Assembly (NCBI RefSeq): GCF_000739435.1
Contig: NZ_CP009159.1
Span: 2,126,001-2,190,000, forward strand
DNA from: Actinobacillus suis ATCC 33415
GTDB taxonomy: Bacteria; Pseudomonadota; Gammaproteobacteria; Enterobacterales; Pasteurellaceae
DNA length: 64,000 bases
Reading direction: 5' to 3'
In this document: positions 24,069 through 36,416 of the stretch, in pieces
Position numbering within the stretch: position 1 is the first letter of the stretch
How the letters are laid out: each line of letters starts with the position of its first letter
Notes under the pieces: generated by a model
Database searches by the model: none
The model's input: only the letters and a program-made list of their open reading frames with translations
What the model was told of the DNA's origin: nothing
Made by a program: the position numbers and the translations under genes

Positions 24069-24098
24069 GGCTGACGGCTATAACTCCGTCAGCCTTTT
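24069..24098 (+). terminator. Leader hairpin with T-tract downstream of the rpoB promoter
   Basis: GGCTGACGG (24069-24077) pairs with CCGTCAGCC (24086-24094); four T follow. It starts about 15 bases after the expected transcription start, so it looks like an attenuator acting on transcripts from the promoter at 24018-24047. Confidence 0.7.
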
Positions 24099-24304
24099 GT
24101 GCTTGAACGCAATTGCTGATTTTGTCATTTTAATCAACAAATTTTGCAAATTCCCTGCCCATTTTGACCGCTTATAGTAGTGATTTTTGACTGTAAGTTA
24201 GGCAAATGGAAAATGACACCTCGTAAATTAATGCCACTTCCAACTCGTCCTGTGACAGTCGGATTGTGTAATCTTAACCAAAAAAATCAGAAGGCTATCT
24301 AACA

Positions 24305-27300
24305 ATGGCATACTCATATTCCGAGAAAAAGCGTATTCGTAAGAGCTTTGGTAAGCGTCCACAGGTTCTTAACGTACCTTATCTATTAACAATTCAGCTT
24401 GATTCTTTTGAAAAATTTATTGAAAGAGATTCAGATGGACAACAAGGTTTAGAAGCGGCATTCCGTTCAGTGTTCCCTATTGTGAGCAACAATGGTGCAA
24501 CTGAATTACAATACGTTTCTTACGAATTAGGTGAGCCGGTATTTGACGTTCGTGAATGTCAAATTCGTGGTACAACCTATGCAGCGCCATTACGCGTAAA
24601 ATTACGTTTAGTGACTTTTGATCGTGAAGCGGCAGCAGGCACGGTAAAAGACATTAAAGAACAAAACGTGTATATGGGCGAAATCCCATTAATGACCGAC
24701 AACGGTACTTTCGTTATCAACGGTACTGAGCGTGTAATCGTATCTCAGTTACACCGTAGTCCGGGCGTATTCTTCGATTCTGACAAAGGTAAAACCCACT
24801 CATCAGGTAAAGTGCTTTATAACGCACGTATTATTCCTTACCGTGGTTCTTGGTTAGACTTTGAATTTGATCCGAAAGACAACCTTTACGCGCGTATCGA
24901 CCGTCGTCGTAAATTACCTGCAACAATCATTCTACGTGCATTAGGTTACACTACTGAAGAAATCTTAACGATGTTCTTCGATAAAATTACGTTCGAAATC
25001 CAAGATAATAAACTTTTAATGACATTGGTACCTGAGCGTTTACGTGGTGAAACAGCACAATTTGATATTGAAGCCAACGGCAAAGTTTATATTGAAAAAG
25101 GTCGTCGTATCACCGCACGTCATATCCGTACTTTAGAAAAAGACGATATTAAACAAATTGAAGTGCCGGTAGAGTACATTGTGGGCAAAGTAGCAGCGAA
25201 AGATTATGTTGATCTTTCAACAGGCGAATTAGTTTGCCCAGCAAACATGGAAATCTCAATGGAGATGTTAGCGAAGTTATCGCAAGCAGGCTACAAAGAG
25301 ATCGAAGTACTCTTCACAAACGATTTAGACCATGGTCCGTATATTTCAGAAACATTACGTGTAGATCCAACTTATGACCGCTTAAGTGCATTAGTTGAAA
25401 TTTATCGTATGATGCGTCCGGGCGAGCCGCCAACAAAAGAAGCAGCGGAAGCGTTATTCGATAATATGTTCTTCTCGGCAGATCGTTATGATTTATCTGC
25501 GGTAGGTCGTATGAAATTCAACCGCTCACTTGATATTCCGGAAGGTGTAGGTTCAGGTATTTTAAGCAACGATGACATCATCGGTGTAATGAAAAAACTG
25601 ATCGAGATCCGTAACGGTCGCGGTGAAGTAGACGATATCGACCACTTAGGTAACCGTCGTATCCGTTCTGTAGGTGAAATGGCAGAAAACCAATTCCGTA
25701 TTGGTTTAGTGCGTGTGGAACGTGCAGTGCGTGAACGTTTATCATTAGGTGACCTAGACGGTATTACTCCGCAAGATTTAATCAATGCGAAACCAATTTC
25801 TGCGGCAGTGAAAGAATTCTTCGGTTCTTCACAACTTTCGCAATTTATGGACCAAAATAACCCGCTTTCAGAGGTTACACACAAACGTCGTATTTCGGCA
25901 TTAGGTCCGGGCGGTTTAACACGTGAACGTGCAGGCTTTGAGGTTCGAGACGTACACCCGACTCACTATGGTCGCTTATGTCCAATCGAAACCCCAGAGG
26001 GTCCAAACATCGGTTTGATCAACTCACTTTCGGTATATGCACGTACTAATAACTACGGTTTCTTAGAAACGCCATTCCGTAAAGTAGTGAACGGTCAAGT
26101 AACCGAAGATATCGAGTATTTATCGGCAATCGAAGAAGGTAACTACGTTATCGCTCAGGCGAACTCAAACTTAGATGAAGAGTTCCGTTTCACTGATACA
26201 TACGTAACTTGTCGTGGTGAACACGGTGAGTCAGGTTTATACAAACCAGAAGATATTCACTATATGGATATCTCAACACAACAAGTTGTTTCTGTTGCGG
26301 CAGCGTTAATTCCGTTCCTTGAGCACGACGATGCGAACCGTGCGTTAATGGGTGCGAACATGCAACGTCAGGCAGTTCCTACATTACGTGCGGATAAACC
26401 TCTTGTTGGTACCGGTATGGAAAAACCAATCGCACTTGACTCAGGTGTTGCGATTGTGGCGAAACGTGGTGGTACTATCCAATACGTTGACGCATCTCGT
26501 ATCGTAGTGAAAGTAAACGAAGATGAAACGATTCCGGGCGAAGCAGGTATCGACATCTATAACTTAATTAAATACACCCGTTCAAACCAAAATACCTGTA
26601 TCAACCAAATTCCTTGTGTGAATTTAGGTGAGCCGGTAGCACGTGGTGAGATCTTAGCGGACGGTCCTTCAACAGACTTAGGTGAGTTAGCATTAGGTCA
26701 AAACATTCGTGTGGCATTCATGCCATGGAATGGTTATAACTTCGAAGACTCAATGTTAGTTTCTGAGCGTGTGGTACAAGAAGACCGTTTCACGACAATC
26801 CACATTCAAGAATTATCTTGTGTGGCACGTGATACCAAACTTGGTGCAGAAGAAATCACTGCGGATATTCCAAACGTAGGTGAATCAGCATTAAGCAAAC
26901 TTGATGAATCAGGTATCGTGTACGTTGGTGCGGAAGTTAAGGGTGGCGACATCTTAGTAGGTAAAGTAACGCCTAAAGGTGAAACCCAATTAACACCGGA
27001 AGAAAAACTTTTACGTGCAATCTTCGGTGAGAAAGCATCTGACGTTAAAGATTCTTCATTACGTGTACCAAACGGTACTTCAGGTACGGTTATTGACGTT
27101 CAAGTATTTACTCGTGATGGCGTTGAAAAAGATAAACGTGCATTAGAAATCGAGGAAATGCAGCTTAAAGAAGCGAAGAAAGATTTAACTGAAGAGTTAG
27201 AAATTTTAGAAGCCGGCTTATTCACACGTGTTCGCAACTTATTAGTTGAAGGTGGCGTATCTGAAGCTGAATTAGATAAAGTTTCTCGTGAGAAATGGTT

Positions 27301-28333
27301 AGAACAAACCTTAGATGACGAAGCGAAACAAAATCAATTAGAACAGCTTGCGGAACAACACGAAGAATTACGTAAAGAGTTCGAACGTAAACTTGAAATT
27401 AAACGCAACAAGATCATTCAAGGTGACGATTTAGCACCGGGCGTGTTAAAAGTTGTTAAAGTTTACTTAGCGGTTCGTCGTCAAATCCAACCGGGTGATA
27501 AAATGGCGGGTCGTCACGGTAACAAAGGTGTTATCTCGAAAATCAACCCAGTTGAAGATATGCCGTACGATGAAAACGGCCAACCGGTTGAGATCGTATT
27601 GAACCCGCTGGGCGTACCTTCACGTATGAACATCGGTCAGATCTTAGAAACACACTTAGGTTTAGCGGCGAAAGGTATCGGTGATCAGATTAATAAGATG
27701 ATCAAACAGCAACAAGAAGTGGCTAAATTACGTGAATATATCCAGAAAGCGTACGATTTAGGTCACGGTTCACAAGTTGTTGATTTAAGTACCTTTACTG
27801 ATGAAGAAGTAATGCGTTTAGCAGAAAATTTACGTAAAGGTTTACCACTTGCAACACCAGTATTTGATGGTGCGCACGAAGCTGAAATCAAAGGCTTATT
27901 AGAATTAGGCGGCTTACCGACTTCAGGTCAGATTACATTATTTGACGGTCGTACCGGTGAGAAATTCGAGCGTCCTGTAACCGTAGGTTATATGTATATG
28001 CTCAAATTGAACCACTTAGTTGACGACAAAATGCACGCGCGTTCAACAGGTTCTTATAGTCTTGTTACTCAGCAACCACTTGGTGGTAAAGCGCAGTTCG
28101 GTGGTCAGCGTTTCGGTGAGATGGAGGTTTGGGCATTAGAAGCATACGGTGCTGCTTACACCTTACAAGAAATGTTAACGGTTAAATCGGATGACGTAAA
28201 CGGTCGTACGAAGATGTATAAAAACATCGTAGACGGCACACACCAAATGGAACCGGGTATGCCGGAATCATTCAACGTATTGTTGAAAGAGATTCGTGCC
28301 TTAGGTATCGATATGGAGTTAGACGAAGACTAG
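24305..28333 (+). CDS. rpoB: DNA-directed RNA polymerase subunit beta
   Basis: 1342 residues, the same length as in Escherichia coli. Begins [16 protein letters not shown]. Recognisable conserved blocks include [18 protein letters not shown] (rifampicin region), [41 protein letters not shown] (here [14 protein letters not shown]) and the C-terminal [20 protein letters not shown]. The rifampicin-region residues look wild type (D in FMDQNN, H in THKRRIS, S in RISAL). Confidence 0.99.
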   Translation: MAYSYSEKKRIRKSFGKRPQVLNVPYLLTIQLDSFEKFIERDSDGQQGLEAAFRSVFPIVSNNGATELQYVSYELGEPVFDVRECQIRGTTYAAPLRVKLRLVTFDREAAAGTVKDIKEQNVYMGEIPLMTDNGTFVINGTERVIVSQLHRSPGVFFDSDKGKTHSSGKVLYNARIIPYRGSWLDFEFDPKDNLYARIDRRRKLPATIILRALGYTTEEILTMFFDKITFEIQDNKLLMTLVPERLRGETAQFDIEANGKVYIEKGRRITARHIRTLEKDDIKQIEVPVEYIVGKVAAKDYVDLSTGELVCPANMEISMEMLAKLSQAGYKEIEVLFTNDLDHGPYISETLRVDPTYDRLSALVEIYRMMRPGEPPTKEAAEALFDNMFFSADRYDLSAVGRMKFNRSLDIPEGVGSGILSNDDIIGVMKKLIEIRNGRGEVDDIDHLGNRRIRSVGEMAENQFRIGLVRVERAVRERLSLGDLDGITPQDLINAKPISAAVKEFFGSSQLSQFMDQNNPLSEVTHKRRISALGPGGLTRERAGFEVRDVHPTHYGRLCPIETPEGPNIGLINSLSVYARTNNYGFLETPFRKVVNGQVTEDIEYLSAIEEGNYVIAQANSNLDEEFRFTDTYVTCRGEHGESGLYKPEDIHYMDISTQQVVSVAAALIPFLEHDDANRALMGANMQRQAVPTLRADKPLVGTGMEKPIALDSGVAIVAKRGGTIQYVDASRIVVKVNEDETIPGEAGIDIYNLIKYTRSNQNTCINQIPCVNLGEPVARGEILADGPSTDLGELALGQNIRVAFMPWNGYNFEDSMLVSERVVQEDRFTTIHIQELSCVARDTKLGAEEITADIPNVGESALSKLDESGIVYVGAEVKGGDILVGKVTPKGETQLTPEEKLLRAIFGEKASDVKDSSLRVPNGTSGTVIDVQVFTRDGVEKDKRALEIEEMQLKEAKKDLTEELEILEAGLFTRVRNLLVEGGVSEAELDKVSREKWLEQTLDDEAKQNQLEQLAEQHEELRKEFERKLEIKRNKIIQGDDLAPGVLKVVKVYLAVRRQIQPGDKMAGRHGNKGVISKINPVEDMPYDENGQPVEIVLNPLGVPSRMNIGQILETHLGLAAKGIGDQINKMIKQQQEVAKLREYIQKAYDLGHGSQVVDLSTFTDEEVMRLAENLRKGLPLATPVFDGAHEAEIKGLLELGGLPTSGQITLFDGRTGEKFERPVTVGYMYMLKLNHLVDDKMHARSTGSYSLVTQQPLGGKAQFGGQRFGEMEVWALEAYGAAYTLQEMLTVKSDDVNGRTKMYKNIVDGTHQMEPGMPESFNVLLKEIRALGIDMELDED

Positions 28334-28345
28334 TCGTCAACCTTC

Positions 28346-28391
28346 AAGCGGTCAAATTTAGTAAAAATTTTGCAAAATTTGACCGCTTGTA
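28346..28391. repeat. Inverted pair of Apl-type uptake sequences between rpoB and rpoC
   Basis: CAAGCGGTCAAATTT and AAATTTGACCGCTTG face each other around a short A/T spacer, forming a long stem. It lies in the 126-bp rpoB-rpoC gap. A weak T-tract means it is probably not a full terminator, consistent with co-transcription of the two genes. Confidence 0.85.
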
Positions 28392-28459
28392 AAACCAGAT
28401 TTCCTCGTTTAGAGCCCTGTGTTCTAAGCAAAACTTTAATTCCTCACTAGGGGCAAAAA

Positions 28460-31400
28460 GTGAAAGACTTAGTAAAGTTTTTAAAAGCACAATCGAAATC
28501 GAATGATGATTTTGATGTAATTAAAATTGGTTTAGCATCACCGGATAAAATCCGTTCTTGGTCTTTCGGTGAAGTAAAAAAACCGGAAACAATTAACTAT
28601 CGTACCTTTAAACCTGAGCGTGATGGTCTTTTCTGTGCACGTATCTTCGGACCGGTAAAAGATTACGAATGTCTTTGTGGTAAATATAAACGCTTAAAAC
28701 ACCGTGGTGTAATTTGTGAAAAATGTGGCGTTGAAGTAACCCAAACTAAAGTACGTCGTGACCGTATGGGTCATATCGAACTTGCGTGTCCGGTTGCGCA
28801 CATTTGGTTCTTAAAATCACTTCCGTCCCGTATCGGTTTAATCTTAGATATGCCTTTACGTGATATCGAACGTGTACTTTATTTCGAATCTTATGTTGTT
28901 ACTGAACCAGGTATGACTGATTTAGAAAAAAATCAGTTATTAACCGAAGAACAATATTGGGAAGCGGAAGAGCGTTGGGGCGATGAGTTCGAAGCGAAAA
29001 TGGGTGCGGAAGGTATTCAAGCACTTTTACGTGATATGGACTTAGAGCACCAATGTGAAATGATGCGTGAAGAGTTACAAGAAACTAACTCTGAAACAAA
29101 ACGTAAGAAAATCACAAAACGCTTAAAATTATTAGAAGCATTCCAACAATCCGGTAACAAACCGGAGTGGATGGTAATGACTGTATTACCAGTGCTTCCA
29201 CCGGATCTTCGTCCATTAGTACCACTTGATGGTGGTCGTTTTGCGACTTCAGATCTGAACGATTTATATCGTCGTGTGATCAACCGTAACAACCGTTTAA
29301 AACGCTTATTAGATTTAGTAGCGCCGGATATCATCGTACGTAACGAAAAACGTATGTTACAAGAGTCTGTTGATGCGTTATTAGATAACGGTCGTCGTGG
29401 TCGTGCGATTACAGGTTCTAACAAACGTCCATTAAAATCTCTTGCAGATATGATCAAGGGTAAACAAGGTCGTTTCCGTCAGAACTTATTAGGTAAACGT
29501 GTAGACTATTCAGGTCGTTCGGTAATTACCGTAGGTCCTTACTTACACCTACACCAATGTGGTTTACCGAAAAAAATGGCATTGGAATTATTCCGTCCGT
29601 TTATTTACTCTAAATTAGAATCTCGTGGTATTGCTTCAACAATCAAAGCTGCGAAGAAAATGGTTGAGCGTGAAGAACCGATCGTATGGGATATCCTTGC
29701 AGAAGTTATTCGTGAACACCCAATTTTATTAAACCGTGCGCCAACACTTCACCGTTTGGGTATCCAAGCGTTTGAACCGTTATTAATCGAAGGTAAAGCA
29801 ATCCAGTTACACCCACTTGTTTGTGCGGCGTTCAACGCGGACTTCGATGGTGACCAAATGGCGGTACACGTACCATTAACACTTGAAGCGCAATTAGAAG
29901 CTCGTGCGTTAATGATGTCAACTAACAACGTACTTTCACCGGCAAGTGGTGACCCGATTATCGTACCTTCTCAGGACGTTGTATTAGGTCTTTACTACAT
30001 GACGCGTGAGAAAGTAAATGCGAAAGGTGAAGGGATGTACTTCCTTGACCCACGTGAAGCGGAAAAAGCATACCGTACCGGTCAAGCTGAATTACACGCA
30101 CGTGTAAAAGTTCGTATTACCGAACACGTGAAAAACGAAGCGGGTGAGTTAGTTGCGGAAACTAACTTAGTGGATACCACAATCGGTCGTGCAATCTTAT
30201 GGATGATCGCACCGAAAGGTATGCCGTTTAAAGTATTCAACCAAACGTTAGGTAAAAAAGCGATTTCAAAATTAATCAATGAAAGCTACCGTCGTTTAGG
30301 TTTAAAAGAATCTGTCATTCTTGCTGACCAAATCATGTATACCGGTTTCGCATACGCTGCTCGTTCAGGTGCGTCAGTTGGTATCGATGATATGGTAATT
30401 CCGGCGCAGAAAAATGAAATTATCCGCGCGGCGGAAGCAGAAGTTGCAGAGATTCAAGAGCAGTTTAACTCAGGTCTTGTAACTGCAGGCGAACGTTATA
30501 ACAAAGTAATCGATATTTGGGCGGCTGCAAACGAACGTGTTGCAAAAGCAATGATGGAAAACCTTTCAACGGAAGAAGTCATCAACCGTGAAGGTAACCC
30601 GGAAAAACAAGCGTCATTCAACAGTATCTTTATGATGGCTGACTCGGGTGCGCGTGGTTCTGCAGCTCAGATTCGTCAGTTAGCGGGTATGCGTGGTCTT
30701 ATGGCTCGTCCGGACGGCTCGATCATCGAAACACCGATTACCGCGAACTTCCGTGAAGGTCTGAACGTTCTTCAGTACTTTATTTCAACCCACGGTGCAC
30801 GTAAAGGTCTTGCGGATACCGCATTAAAGACAGCGAACTCAGGTTACTTAACACGTCGTTTAGTAGACGTAGCACAAGACTTAGTAATCACTGAAGATGA
30901 CTGTGGTACACACGAAGGTATCGTGATGACTCCGTTAATCGAAGGTGGTGACGTTAAAGAAGCATTACGTGATCGTGTATTAGGTCGTGTGGTTGCAGAA
31001 GACGTATTAAAACCAGGTACGGAAGAAGTATTAATTCCACGTAACACCTTAATCGATGAGAAATGGTGTGATGTGATTGATGCGGAATCTGTAGACGTAA
31101 TCAAAGTACGTTCGGTGGTAACTTGTAACACAGACTTCGGTGTGTGTGCGAAATGTTACGGTCGTGACCTTGCTCGTGGTCACCTTATCAACCAAGGTGA
31201 AGCAGTGGGTGTTATTGCGGCACAATCAATCGGTGAACCAGGTACACAGTTAACCATGCGTACGTTCCACATCGGTGGTGCGGCTTCTGCGGCAGCAAAA
31301 GAATCTAGCATCCAAGTGAAAAACGCAGGTACGATTAAGTTAACTAACGCTAAATTTGTAACTAACAAAGAAGGCAAAATCGTATTAACTTCACGTAACA

Positions 31401-32731
31401 CAGAATTAACCGTAATCGACACATTCGGCCGTACCAAAGAAAACTATAAAGTACCTTACGGTGCAGTGCTTTCTAAAAACGACGGTGCAGAAGTTGCAGT
31501 AGGTGAAGTAGTTGCGAACTGGGATCCGCATACAATGCCGGTCATCTCAGAGGTAAGCGGTCGCATCCAATTCAGCGACATCGTAGATGGCTTAACCGTT
31601 ACTCGTCAAACCGACGAATTAACCGGTTTATCCTCTATCGTGGTACAAGATGTGGGTGAACGTGCAACAGCAGGTAAAGATTTACGTCCGGCATTACGTT
31701 TAGTTGATGCGCAAGGTAACGACATCTTAATCCCTGGCACAGATGTTGCAGCACAATACTTCTTACCAGGTAAAGCAATCGTAACCTTAGATGACGGTGC
31801 GGAAATCGAAGTCGGTGAAGCATTAGCACGTATTCCGCAAGAATCTGTGGGTACGAAAGATATTACCGGTGGTCTTCCACGCGTAGCAGACTTATTCGAA
31901 GCACGTAAACCGAAAGAGCCGGCAATTCTTGCTGAAATTTCAGGTATCGTGTCATTCGGTAAAGAAACTAAAGGTAAACGTCGTTTAGTGATCACGCCGG
32001 CAGAAGGCGAAGCATTCGAAGAAATGATTCCAAAATGGCGTCAGCTCAACGTATTCGAAGGCGAGATGGTACAACGTGGTGACGTAATCTCTGATGGTGC
32101 AGAAACTCCGCACGACATCTTACGTTTACGTGGCGTTCACGCTGTAACAGATTACATCGTAAACGAAGTACAAGAAGTTTACCGCTTACAAGGGGTAAAA
32201 ATTAACGATAAACACATCGAAGTTATCGTTCGCCAAATGTTACGTAAAGCGGTTATCACCAACGCATACGACAGCGAATTCCTCGAAGGGGAACAAGTTG
32301 AAGTGGCTCGCGTGAAAATTGCTAACCGTAAACGTGCAGAAGAAGGCAAACCTCTTGTTGAGTTCGAGCGTGAATTGCTTGGTATTACCAAAGCGTCGCT
32401 TGCAACTGAGTCATTTATCTCAGCAGCGTCGTTCCAAGAAACAACACGTGTTCTTACTGAAGCGGCAGTGGCAGGTAAACGTGACGAATTACGCGGCTTG
32501 AAAGAGAACGTAATCGTAGGTCGTTTAATCCCAGCTGGTACAGGTTTCGCATACCACCAAGCACGTGCGAAAAAACGTAGCCAACAAGAACAAGCGGTTG
32601 CTTTCGAAGCACCAGTTACACCGGCTAACGTATTCGCAACAGATGCTGATATCGAAGCAGAATTCGAATTCGTTGCAGACGATGCAACTCAAAGCCTAGC
32701 AGCGTTATTAAACGCAGGTGATGAAGAGTAA
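28460..32731 (+). CDS. rpoC: DNA-directed RNA polymerase subunit beta'
   Basis: 1423 residues from a GTG start ([11 protein letters not shown]) preceded by AGGGGC. It has the N-terminal zinc-binding [20 protein letters not shown], the absolutely conserved [12 protein letters not shown] that binds catalytic Mg2+, and the trigger-loop region near [21 protein letters not shown]. Second zinc site [15 protein letters not shown]. Slightly longer than the Escherichia coli protein at the C-terminus. Confidence 0.99.
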   Translation: MKDLVKFLKAQSKSNDDFDVIKIGLASPDKIRSWSFGEVKKPETINYRTFKPERDGLFCARIFGPVKDYECLCGKYKRLKHRGVICEKCGVEVTQTKVRRDRMGHIELACPVAHIWFLKSLPSRIGLILDMPLRDIERVLYFESYVVTEPGMTDLEKNQLLTEEQYWEAEERWGDEFEAKMGAEGIQALLRDMDLEHQCEMMREELQETNSETKRKKITKRLKLLEAFQQSGNKPEWMVMTVLPVLPPDLRPLVPLDGGRFATSDLNDLYRRVINRNNRLKRLLDLVAPDIIVRNEKRMLQESVDALLDNGRRGRAITGSNKRPLKSLADMIKGKQGRFRQNLLGKRVDYSGRSVITVGPYLHLHQCGLPKKMALELFRPFIYSKLESRGIASTIKAAKKMVEREEPIVWDILAEVIREHPILLNRAPTLHRLGIQAFEPLLIEGKAIQLHPLVCAAFNADFDGDQMAVHVPLTLEAQLEARALMMSTNNVLSPASGDPIIVPSQDVVLGLYYMTREKVNAKGEGMYFLDPREAEKAYRTGQAELHARVKVRITEHVKNEAGELVAETNLVDTTIGRAILWMIAPKGMPFKVFNQTLGKKAISKLINESYRRLGLKESVILADQIMYTGFAYAARSGASVGIDDMVIPAQKNEIIRAAEAEVAEIQEQFNSGLVTAGERYNKVIDIWAAANERVAKAMMENLSTEEVINREGNPEKQASFNSIFMMADSGARGSAAQIRQLAGMRGLMARPDGSIIETPITANFREGLNVLQYFISTHGARKGLADTALKTANSGYLTRRLVDVAQDLVITEDDCGTHEGIVMTPLIEGGDVKEALRDRVLGRVVAEDVLKPGTEEVLIPRNTLIDEKWCDVIDAESVDVIKVRSVVTCNTDFGVCAKCYGRDLARGHLINQGEAVGVIAAQSIGEPGTQLTMRTFHIGGAASAAAKESSIQVKNAGTIKLTNAKFVTNKEGKIVLTSRNTELTVIDTFGRTKENYKVPYGAVLSKNDGAEVAVGEVVANWDPHTMPVISEVSGRIQFSDIVDGLTVTRQTDELTGLSSIVVQDVGERATAGKDLRPALRLVDAQGNDILIPGTDVAAQYFLPGKAIVTLDDGAEIEVGEALARIPQESVGTKDITGGLPRVADLFEARKPKEPAILAEISGIVSFGKETKGKRRLVITPAEGEAFEEMIPKWRQLNVFEGEMVQRGDVISDGAETPHDILRLRGVHAVTDYIVNEVQEVYRLQGVKINDKHIEVIVRQMLRKAVITNAYDSEFLEGEQVEVARVKIANRKRAEEGKPLVEFERELLGITKASLATESFISAASFQETTRVLTEAAVAGKRDELRGLKENVIVGRLIPAGTGFAYHQARAKKRSQQEQAVAFEAPVTPANVFATDADIEAEFEFVADDATQSLAALLNAGDEE

Positions 32732-32747
32732 TTCGTAGCGTATAGAT

Positions 32748-32783
32748 AAAAAGCCCCTAGAACGAAAGTTCTAGGGGCTTTTT
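32748..32783. terminator. Bidirectional terminator after rpoC
   Basis: A perfect 16-bp stem capped by a GAAA tetraloop, with A-tract on the left and T-tract on the right. It ends rpoC transcripts and, read the other way, those of the converging gene whose stop is at 32789. Confidence 0.95.
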
Positions 32784-32788
32784 GTTTA

Positions 32789-34372
32789 TTATATGATTTC
32801 TATTGGAGTTAAAATAACATCATATCCATCATTCCTTATATTATTTATAGTATTAAATAAACTTATCTTCGAGAAAGAACTCATATTAAGAGGGAAACCA
32901 CTAATTTTCTTAGATTCTATTGCAATAGCAATTACAACAGTTTTCCTTGCTTCTTCTGAAATAGTAAAGGCGCTTGTACATTTTTCCCTAAATTCTTTTG
33001 AGTTTGCATATAAAGTAGATGCTATGTATGCTTGTGAAAATAGGTATGAGGATTTTGCTCCCCAGACATTTTTAATGTGAATAAAACGATGTTTACTATG
33101 ATCATAAAGGTCGGCAAGTTCAATTTTTGACTTTTCATCAGTCTTAATTAAATTTCGATCAAGTAATAAGAAACCTTTCTGTTTAGAAACCTCATCATTA
33201 TATATCTGTTCAGCATAAGTTTTTCTACCCTCATTTTTTTCTATGGAAATAATTTTGTTTTTTATGTCATCAGCATTCCATTTTGGTAGATAATCATTTT
33301 CAATGGTAATATTTCTTATTTTATCATCTATAAAAGAAATGATATTATCTAAAATATTAAACCATTTGCCATCTAATTTCACGTAATGTTGATTATTTAA
33401 AGAAGTTTCGCAAACAATAAGCCTTTCTAGTGAGTTATTATGATAAAAATCTTTTTCTCCCTCAGTTGTTATTCCCATTATATGTATATTTAATAGTTCT
33501 TTAAGAGATAGATTCATTTGAAAATTTTCTTGAATAAGGACTTTGATTTCATCTATATCAAGCTCATTTATTTTGAAATTATTATTTTTAATAGATAATT
33601 CATATTCAGAATAATCAAATCGTTTGAATGGTTCTGGTAAGTCTAAGTACAAGATACAGTCGCTGCTATTGATATTTTTATAGAACTTATATAGTTTCCG
33701 ATAACAATTTAAATTTAACTTGTGTATTAATTCCTTATTTTTAACTTGTTTATATGATTTGGGCATCTTAATTTTTTCTTCTTGTCCTAGAATTTTATTA
33801 ATTTCATCAAGTACCTGCTCTATATTTCTAATATCTTTTTCTGTGCGAAGAACAATGGAGGATTTACCTTGCACTACAAAGTGTTTTCCTGAGAATTCCC
33901 CTTTTCCTGATATGCTTTTTAATATTTTATTATAGTTTTCATTGTCGAAGTTAGGGTTATAATTCGCTACACTTCTTTGTATTTGCCTTGTTTGGCTCTT
34001 TATAGAAAACTGATGGATAGAAGAAATAGATAAATTATCTATTAATCGCAAGGCAACATCTAATCCAAATTCATCTTCAATATACTCTTGAATAATCTTA
34101 AACCCATATCCCCCTGTAAGGGCATAAAGGTTATCTTTATAGTTTATTAGATAGATAAAACTATTTGAATAATTCTCAAATGATATTTCAGGTGCTAACG
34201 GTGCTATAAATTTACTCCATTCAGGAATGCTTCTTTTATTTTTTTGTATAAATAAACTACTTTTTTCGTCTGAGAAAATCTTTTCGTATTCATTTATAGA
34301 AGAGAAATTAGCAAGGCTAAAATGAGAGCTTAATTTAAAGATGTTGATACGATTTGTTTTAGATCTAGCCAT
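32789..34372 (-). CDS. Sporadically distributed protein, TIGR04141/DUF6119-like
   Basis: 527 residues, AT-rich, rich in Ile, Asn, Lys and Ser, unlike the flanking housekeeping genes. No signal peptide or membrane segment. The region LYALTGGYGFKIIQEYIEDEFGLDVALRLIDN followed by SQTRQIQRS resembles the conserved N-terminal part of the sporadically distributed TIGR04141 (DUF6119) family, whose molecular function is unknown and which often occurs in variable or defence-rich regions. It stands alone, converging on rpoC, with no recombinase or transposase beside it. A defence role is a guess from family distribution. Confidence 0.65.
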   Translation of the reverse strand: MARSKTNRINIFKLSSHFSLANFSSINEYEKIFSDEKSSLFIQKNKRSIPEWSKFIAPLAPEISFENYSNSFIYLINYKDNLYALTGGYGFKIIQEYIEDEFGLDVALRLIDNLSISSIHQFSIKSQTRQIQRSVANYNPNFDNENYNKILKSISGKGEFSGKHFVVQGKSSIVLRTEKDIRNIEQVLDEINKILGQEEKIKMPKSYKQVKNKELIHKLNLNCYRKLYKFYKNINSSDCILYLDLPEPFKRFDYSEYELSIKNNNFKINELDIDEIKVLIQENFQMNLSLKELLNIHIMGITTEGEKDFYHNNSLERLIVCETSLNNQHYVKLDGKWFNILDNIISFIDDKIRNITIENDYLPKWNADDIKNKIISIEKNEGRKTYAEQIYNDEVSKQKGFLLLDRNLIKTDEKSKIELADLYDHSKHRFIHIKNVWGAKSSYLFSQAYIASTLYANSKEFREKCTSAFTISEEARKTVVIAIAIESKKISGFPLNMSSFSKISLFNTINNIRNDGYDVILTPIEII

Positions 34373-34487
34373 AATATATTTTCCTCAAAAATACGTTATA
34401 TTATTTTGGCATAATGAAAGTTTGTACAAGCACTCGTCATAGATGAGCGCTATCATTTCTGGACATAGTGAGCAGAGAATAAAAAAA

Positions 34488-34547
34488 CAAGCGGTCAAAT
34501 TCTCCCAACTTTTTGCAAAAATCTTGAGGAATTTAACCGCTTGTATT
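34488..34547 (-). terminator. Inverted uptake-sequence pair, terminator of the nucleotidase gene
   Basis: ACAAGCGGTCAAATT and AATTTAACCGCTTGT form a long interrupted stem 8 bp beyond the stop of the gene at 34555-36219, which is read leftward. Paired Apl-type uptake signals as terminators are common in Pasteurellaceae. Confidence 0.75.
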
Positions 34548-34554
34548 GTATCAA

Positions 34555-36219
34555 TTACTCTAAACCGACAATTTTCCAGCGGTTGTGAGACACGCCTTCA
34601 ACTTTGCCTTTTTTCACGTTAGAGATGTAATCGATCATCATATTTTGAATGGTGCCGGCTTCGCTGCCCATTGCGACTTTAGATTCCCATAATACTGGGA
34701 TTTGTTGTCCTTCCCATACGCCGCCTTTTTTGATGAGCTGCTCATAACGATATGAGTTCATACCGAGTTTGATTTTGCTGTCATCAGTGATTGCGGTGCC
34801 GTTGGCAAGGCTAAGATCAACAATTTTCTCGCCGCTTGGTTTGCGTAAATCAATATTGAATTCTACGCCGCCGAAAATATCAAACGTAACATATTTCGAT
34901 TTACCGCGTTTTTCATTGATACGGTAGTCTTTATCTTGCGGCTGAATTGTATCGAAGTAATCTGCCGACCAGTTCATATATGCCTTGAGCTGTTTGCCGG
35001 TCACTTCGTACACGCTCACATCACCACCCGCATAGCGATAGTTATAGATAATATCTTTTTTCTTAATATCGCCTTTGTCTAAACGCACGGTTTGGTGGTC
35101 GAAGGCAAAAGACACGACGTCCGCTTTACTGTAATGTTGTTGCACGTCATTAATCAATGAAGATAAACCGGTATCTTGCGTGAAGGCAATCGCTACGCCG
35201 TGATTTTTACCTTGCGGAATCATGGTTTGTGCGGTTTCACCGATTTTCACATTGTTCAAACGGCGTAATTCGTCATGATATGGTTGATAAATTTTTTCGA
35301 TTGCAGGATCTGAAGCCAATGCTTTAACCGGTACGGTTTTTGCATTTTTTGAAAGTAATTTCACTTTGCCATCATCTGCGACATCAAAGGCTAAATCCAC
35401 TTCTGAAACCACCGTGCCGTAGCGGTGCGGTTCGGTAATCAGTGTATTTTTGATGGTTTCCGCTGAGACGTTTTTGTGCATATGACCGGCGATAATCACA
35501 TCAATGCCTTCCACGTTATTGACTAAATCCGCCACGCCGGTATCAGGGATATTATTTTCGTTTTCAATCCCCATATGCGCTAACACGATAATCGCATCAA
35601 CCCCTTTCGCTTTTAACTCGGCAATTTGTGCCTTCGCTTCTTCGCTTGGTGAGCTGAATTTCATCTCATCAAGGTGATGGGTATCTTTTTCGAAGGTTGC
35701 CGACATTGGTGTGGTTAAACCGATTAAACCGAGTTTTACACCGTCTTTTTCAATAATATCGGTGGCGGTAACGTAACGCTTACCATCTTTTTTGTAGTAG
35801 AAGTTGGCAGTTAATACTTTGGCATTAATGTCTTTAATGATTTCATTTAAAGCGGTCATACCGAAGTTAAATTCATGGTTACCTAAAATGAAATAGTCGT
35901 ATTTCATTTCGTTTAATACTTTAGGAACCGGGTTGTCTTTGTAGTATTTTTTCGTTTTAGCAAAAACTTCCACTTGGTTGTCTTGAATCGCATCACCGAT
36001 ATCGACTAATACTACATTTTTATTATTTTGGCGTACCTCTTTTACATAGGTGGAAATTTGCGCGTAAGAACCGGATTTGTCCTCAATATCCGCGCCATAG
36101 TTCCAAGGTACGATACGCCCGTGAACATCCGATGTGCCTAAAAATTTAATATTCACTTCTTTAGCGACTGCAACGCTCGCCGCAGACAATACAAATAAAG
36201 TACTGAGTACTTTTTTCAT
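34555..36219 (-). CDS. Periplasmic 5'-nucleotidase / UDP-sugar hydrolase family metallophosphatase
   Basis: 554 residues from ATG 36219, which has the Shine-Dalgarno AGGAG just upstream; a reading from 36261 adds 14 residues before the signal peptide and is rejected. Signal peptide MKKVLSTLFVLSAASVAVA. Metal-binding motifs in order: TSDVHGR, DIGDAIQDN, GNHEFN, LAHMG and GHMHKN. The C-terminal half is the nucleotidase substrate domain (QDTGLSSLINDV; YRYAGGDVSVYEVTG). Likely hydrolyses extracellular nucleotides or NAD breakdown products for nucleoside uptake. Related to NadN-type enzymes, but I cannot separate the subfamilies. Confidence 0.85.
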   Translation of the reverse strand: MKKVLSTLFVLSAASVAVAKEVNIKFLGTSDVHGRIVPWNYGADIEDKSGSYAQISTYVKEVRQNNKNVVLVDIGDAIQDNQVEVFAKTKKYYKDNPVPKVLNEMKYDYFILGNHEFNFGMTALNEIIKDINAKVLTANFYYKKDGKRYVTATDIIEKDGVKLGLIGLTTPMSATFEKDTHHLDEMKFSSPSEEAKAQIAELKAKGVDAIIVLAHMGIENENNIPDTGVADLVNNVEGIDVIIAGHMHKNVSAETIKNTLITEPHRYGTVVSEVDLAFDVADDGKVKLLSKNAKTVPVKALASDPAIEKIYQPYHDELRRLNNVKIGETAQTMIPQGKNHGVAIAFTQDTGLSSLINDVQQHYSKADVVSFAFDHQTVRLDKGDIKKKDIIYNYRYAGGDVSVYEVTGKQLKAYMNWSADYFDTIQPQDKDYRINEKRGKSKYVTFDIFGGVEFNIDLRKPSGEKIVDLSLANGTAITDDSKIKLGMNSYRYEQLIKKGGVWEGQQIPVLWESKVAMGSEAGTIQNMMIDYISNVKKGKVEGVSHNRWKIVGLE

Positions 36220-36360
36220 GATGCTCTCCTTGTGAGATAAGTAGGGATAGATAGATTCCAAGCTATTTTAGCTTAGGCTGATTACAATTTGTAATCAATC
36301 AAAAGAGTTTTTCTGGAAAATGTGATCTTACCGACATAAATTGGAGTATTTACGAAACAA

Positions 36361-36411
36361 GCAAGCGGTCGAATTTCGCAAAAAATTTGCAAAATTTGAC
36401 CGCTTGTAATG
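36361..36411 (-). terminator. Inverted uptake-sequence pair, terminator of the ubiF-like gene
   Basis: CAAGCGGTCGAATTT and AAATTTGACCGCTTG around a TTGCAAAA-containing loop, 6 bp beyond the stop of the leftward hydroxylase gene. Confidence 0.75.
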
Positions 36412-36416
36412 AAAAG

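Noticed and set aside
24018-24304. Small gene in the rpoB leader
   Set aside because: No open frame with a plausible start and ribosome site; the stretch is better explained as promoter, attenuator and leader.
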